From: Pseudosulfitobacter koreensis
GTDB lineage: Bacteria; Pseudomonadota; Alphaproteobacteria; Rhodobacterales; Rhodobacteraceae
Reading direction: 5' to 3'
NCBI RefSeq assembly: GCF_024733015.1
Contig: NZ_JANKJG010000002.1
Coordinates: 248,001 to 312,000, forward strand
DNA length: 64,000 nucleotides
Position numbers and translations under genes: made by a program
The notes under the pieces: generated by a model
Told to the model about the DNA's origin: nothing
Databases searched by the model: none
Seen by the model: the letters and a program-made list of their open reading frames with translations, nothing else
Shown here: positions 61,767-64,000 of the stretch, one piece after another
How the letters are laid out: each line of letters starts with the position of its first letter
Numbering within the stretch: the first letter of the stretch is position 1

Positions 61767-62237
61767 CTAAGAGCCAAGAATAAGTGTTTTGCGTACGAAT
61801 GTGAAGAAATCAGAGGCCTCCGGCTCAAAAGTAGGACCCATCATATCTGCAACAAATACGGTATCTGGGTCAGACAAACGTAGGCAGTACCGCCATGATG
61901 CTCCGCTATCCGCTACAACCACAGCGTCACTCGGGAAGACAGCTTTCTTTGAAGCTAAGCCAAAAAGTTGACGCGCTGATTTTGAATTGTATATCTTGAA
62001 CGAGGTGTACTTGCTTAGCTCAGCAATAGGCTGCGGCTGATAAATATGCATTTCATTGGTTGTTGTTCCGACACCGATGGTTCGAATAAAATCCAAATAC
62101 TGAACGGATATATTCGGATGGCGAACTTGTATATCTGCGACAGTCTCCGCATCAAGAGGTGTTAGTGATGCAAGTTCATCTAGGCTATCGCTCTCAACAA
62201 TACGACCAATCTCATTCTTCAAAACAACACCTTTCAA
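61767..62237 (-). CDS. SUKH/SMI1-KNR4-like protein, low-GC orphan
   Basis: A 156-residue protein that resembles the SUKH (SMI1/KNR4) superfamily, whose bacterial members are mostly immunity proteins against polymorphic toxins. Suggestive parts are VQYLDFIRTIGVGTT (the usual YxxFL-x-xxG start), a central AVVVADSGASWRYCLRLS strand pair and the end FTFVRKTLIL. Base composition is clearly AT-richer than the neighbours. The start is a TTG without a visible ribosome-binding site, so the true start may differ. No toxin gene lies beside it. Confidence 0.5.
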   Translation of the reverse strand: MKGVVLKNEIGRIVESDSLDELASLTPLDAETVADIQVRHPNISVQYLDFIRTIGVGTTTNEMHIYQPQPIAELSKYTSFKIYNSKSARQLFGLASKKAVFPSDAVVVADSGASWRYCLRLSDPDTVFVADMMGPTFEPEASDFFTFVRKTLILGS

Positions 62238-62405
62238 TACGACAAGTTCATTATGGGTAGAGAGCGGTGCAAAAGTTCGTACAGTACAATATTTGAGGAT
62301 GTATATTCACTAACTGTGACTCAATCCGTACGCTGGCGCAATCGCAGCGAAAGCTAGCTTTGTCCCGCTCAGCCCACGTCCTGACCCCGGCACCAACCGC
62401 CTACC

Positions 62406-62849
62406 TCACCCCGCCTTGACCAGCGCCTCGAGCACGCCCCGTGTCTCGTCCGCGATCACCACCGGCCTGCGGGTCACGCGGTCGACGTTCACGTGCACGA
62501 AGCGGCCTTCGGCGGCGGCGGTGTCTTCGTCGTTGCGGAACAGGCCGATCTCGTAGTGCACCGACGACCCGCCCAGGCGCGCCACGCGGATGCCTGCGTG
62601 GACCACGTCGGGAAAGGCCAGCTCGCCGAAGTAGACGCATCCAGTCTCGACCACCAGAAACACCCTCTCGCTGGATTTCAGGTCCAGAATGCCCTTTTCG
62701 ATCAGGTGTCCGTTCACGGCCGTGTCGAACAGCTGGTAATGCACCGCGTTGTTCATGTGGCCGTACATGTCGTTGTCCAGCCAGCGCGTCGTGATGATCG
62801 AAAACGCGGTGTATTCGGCCCGCGTGCCGGGTTTCGGTCGGCTCACCAT
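62406..62849 (-). CDS. Acyl-CoA thioesterase, 4HBT hotdog family
   Basis: A 147-residue hotdog-fold thioesterase. The signature TTRWLDNDMYGHMNNAVHYQLFD (read in parts) holds the catalytic Asp and the HMNN loop, and YEIGLFRNDEDTAAAEGRFVHV forms the central strand. Such enzymes hydrolyse short or aromatic acyl-CoA esters. It overlaps the end of the alcohol dehydrogenase gene by 7 bases, so the two are probably cotranscribed. Confidence 0.9.
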   Translation of the reverse strand: MVSRPKPGTRAEYTAFSIITTRWLDNDMYGHMNNAVHYQLFDTAVNGHLIEKGILDLKSSERVFLVVETGCVYFGELAFPDVVHAGIRVARLGGSSVHYEIGLFRNDEDTAAAEGRFVHVNVDRVTRRPVVIADETRGVLEALVKAG

Positions 62850-63994
62850 GCGGCCTCGTAGATCTGCAGTGCGTCGGCTTCGGCGACCGCGCGCGGGTTG
62901 TTGACCAAAAGGCGGGTCTGGTTCATCGCGTCGCGCGCCAGCTTAGGCAGATCGTCCTGCCCGATGCCAACCTCGCGCAGGCCCTTTTGCAGGCCGCAGC
63001 GGGTGGCAAGATCCTGCAGCGCGTCGGCAAAGGCGGATGCTGCCTCCTGCCCCTGCAACCCGGCCAGATCGGGAAATGCGATGCCCGCAAGCTCGGCATA
63101 GGGCGTCGGTGCCTTGACCGCGTTGAAACGCAGCACATGCGGCAGCACCAGCGCGTTCGACAACCCGTGCGGCACCTTGAAATGACCGCCGATGGGATAG
63201 GCCAGCGCATGCACCGCCGCCACCGGGCTGTTGGCGAACGCCTGCCCCGCCAGTAACGAGCCCAGCAGCATGTCGCCGCGCGCGGCCATGTCGTGTGGTT
63301 CCTTCACCGCGCGTTCCAGTGCGCCGCCCATCAAACGCAGCGCCTCGACCGCCAGCGCGCGGCTGACGGGGTTGTTGTTCGGGGATGCACTGGCATAGCT
63401 TTCGATGGCATGCACCATCGCGTCGATGCCGGTGGCCGCCGTCACGTGCGCAGGCAGATCGCGGGTCAGTTCGGGGTCCAGCAGCGCCACATCGGGGATG
63501 ATCAGCGGGCTGACGACGCCCATCTTTTCCAACGCGCCGGTGGTCACGATGCTGATCGGAGTGACCTCGGACCCGGTGCCCGATGTCGTCGGCACCGCGA
63601 TCAGCGGCAGGCGCGGTCCTTTGGCCATGCCCACGCCATAGCAATCGGCCAGCGTCTCGCCCGAGCAGGCCAGAAGGGCCGCCAGCTTCGCCACGTCGAT
63701 GGACGACCCACCACCCAGACCGATCACGCCGTCCTTGCCCTTGGCGGCGGCGACGGCGTCGAGGATCACCGCCTCGGGCGGGTCGGCCTTGACGTCAGCA
63801 AACACGGTCACGGTCACGCCTGCCGCCTCAAGCGAGGCCAGCGCGCGGTCGATGATGCCCGTGGCCATCATGCCGGGATCGGTGACCAGCAGCACACTGT
63901 CGCCACAGGTGGCGCGGGCCATGTCGCCCAGATTGTCGAGCAGGCCGTCGCCCATGCGGATGCTGGGGGTGGTGTTGAAGGTAAAGGGTGTCAT
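62843..63994 (-). CDS. Iron-containing alcohol dehydrogenase
   Basis: A 383-residue group III alcohol dehydrogenase, complete within the window. The NAD-binding GLGGGSSIDVAKLAAL, the PTTSGTGSEVTPIS loop, and metal ligands Asp and His in TGIDAMVHAIESY and the two His in YPIGGHFKVPHGLSNA are all present. It interconverts an alcohol or hydroxy acid and its carbonyl. The thioesterase downstream suggests a shared acyl-CoA or aldehyde pathway, but the substrate is unknown. Confidence 0.93.
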   Translation of the reverse strand: MTPFTFNTTPSIRMGDGLLDNLGDMARATCGDSVLLVTDPGMMATGIIDRALASLEAAGVTVTVFADVKADPPEAVILDAVAAAKGKDGVIGLGGGSSIDVAKLAALLACSGETLADCYGVGMAKGPRLPLIAVPTTSGTGSEVTPISIVTTGALEKMGVVSPLIIPDVALLDPELTRDLPAHVTAATGIDAMVHAIESYASASPNNNPVSRALAVEALRLMGGALERAVKEPHDMAARGDMLLGSLLAGQAFANSPVAAVHALAYPIGGHFKVPHGLSNALVLPHVLRFNAVKAPTPYAELAGIAFPDLAGLQGQEAASAFADALQDLATRCGLQKGLREVGIGQDDLPKLARDAMNQTRLLVNNPRAVAEADALQIYEAAW

Positions 63995-64000
63995 CGGATT

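Overview
The window is about 64 kb of GC-rich DNA with tightly packed operons and no rRNA, CRISPR array, insertion sequence or phage gene. Gene content and order point to a marine Rhodobacteraceae (Roseobacter-group) alphaproteobacterium. The pointers are a GapR/DUF2312 protein, the run accB-accC-aat-DUF2155-mlaD-NDUFA12, a PhoX phosphatase, an ScfR/RamB-type regulator and three separate branched-chain-amino-acid-type (HAAT) ABC importers. The assignment is inferred from content, not from a database search.

Layout. 1-1103: end of an Entner-Doudoroff pair (edd, eda). 1.2-3.5 kb: a low-GC orphan, a sulfotransferase-like protein, tRNA-Thr(TGT) and GapR. 3.6-12.1 kb: a cobalamin riboswitch ahead of a ten-gene vitamin B12 uptake and salvage operon (btuB, btuF, btuC, btuD, cbiZ, a second BtuF-like protein without a signal peptide, exbB, two exbD, tonB). 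12.2-14.1 kb: a small membrane protein, a DUF442/TIGR01244 protein and an orphan FliM/SpoA-like protein with a repetitive tail. 14.2-19.0 kb: an SLC5 symporter-histidine kinase fusion, a small membrane protein, a lone receiver and an ScfR-like regulator. 19.2-26.0 kb: divergent HAAT importer 1 and an acyl-CoA ligase. 26.1-32.4 kb: housekeeping genes (accBC, aat, DUF2155, mlaD, NDUFA12, ridA, clpX, clpP). 32.7-35.3 kb: phoX and cytochrome b561.

35.4-44.9 kb (minus strand) looks like one regulon: an acyl-CoA ligase with its TetR repressor, HAAT importer 2, and an NAD-dependent epimerase with a flavin monooxygenase. Three copies of the same inverted repeat (CATAC-N6-GTATG type) lie at the starts of these three transcription units. 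Two of the units also begin with a very short, well-placed ORF whose stop overlaps the first structural start codon. These are the most original regulatory observations here.

45.0-60.2 kb: an orphan ZnuA, then a roughly 14-kb minus-strand operon. It encodes tryptophan dioxygenase, kynureninase, 2-aminobenzoate-CoA ligase, anthraniloyl-CoA monooxygenase/reductase, beta-oxidation-type enzymes, a MarR regulator, HAAT importer 3 and a RidA protein. Together they describe import and degradation of tryptophan or kynurenine through anthranilate and 2-aminobenzoyl-CoA. No kynurenine formamidase is present. 60.6-64 kb: rsgA, a low-GC SUKH-like orphan, a thioesterase and an iron-type alcohol dehydrogenase.

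All calls come from reading the sequence and its translations. Start codons were moved to internal ATG/GTG codons where ribosome-binding sites, overlaps or family N-termini supported this.
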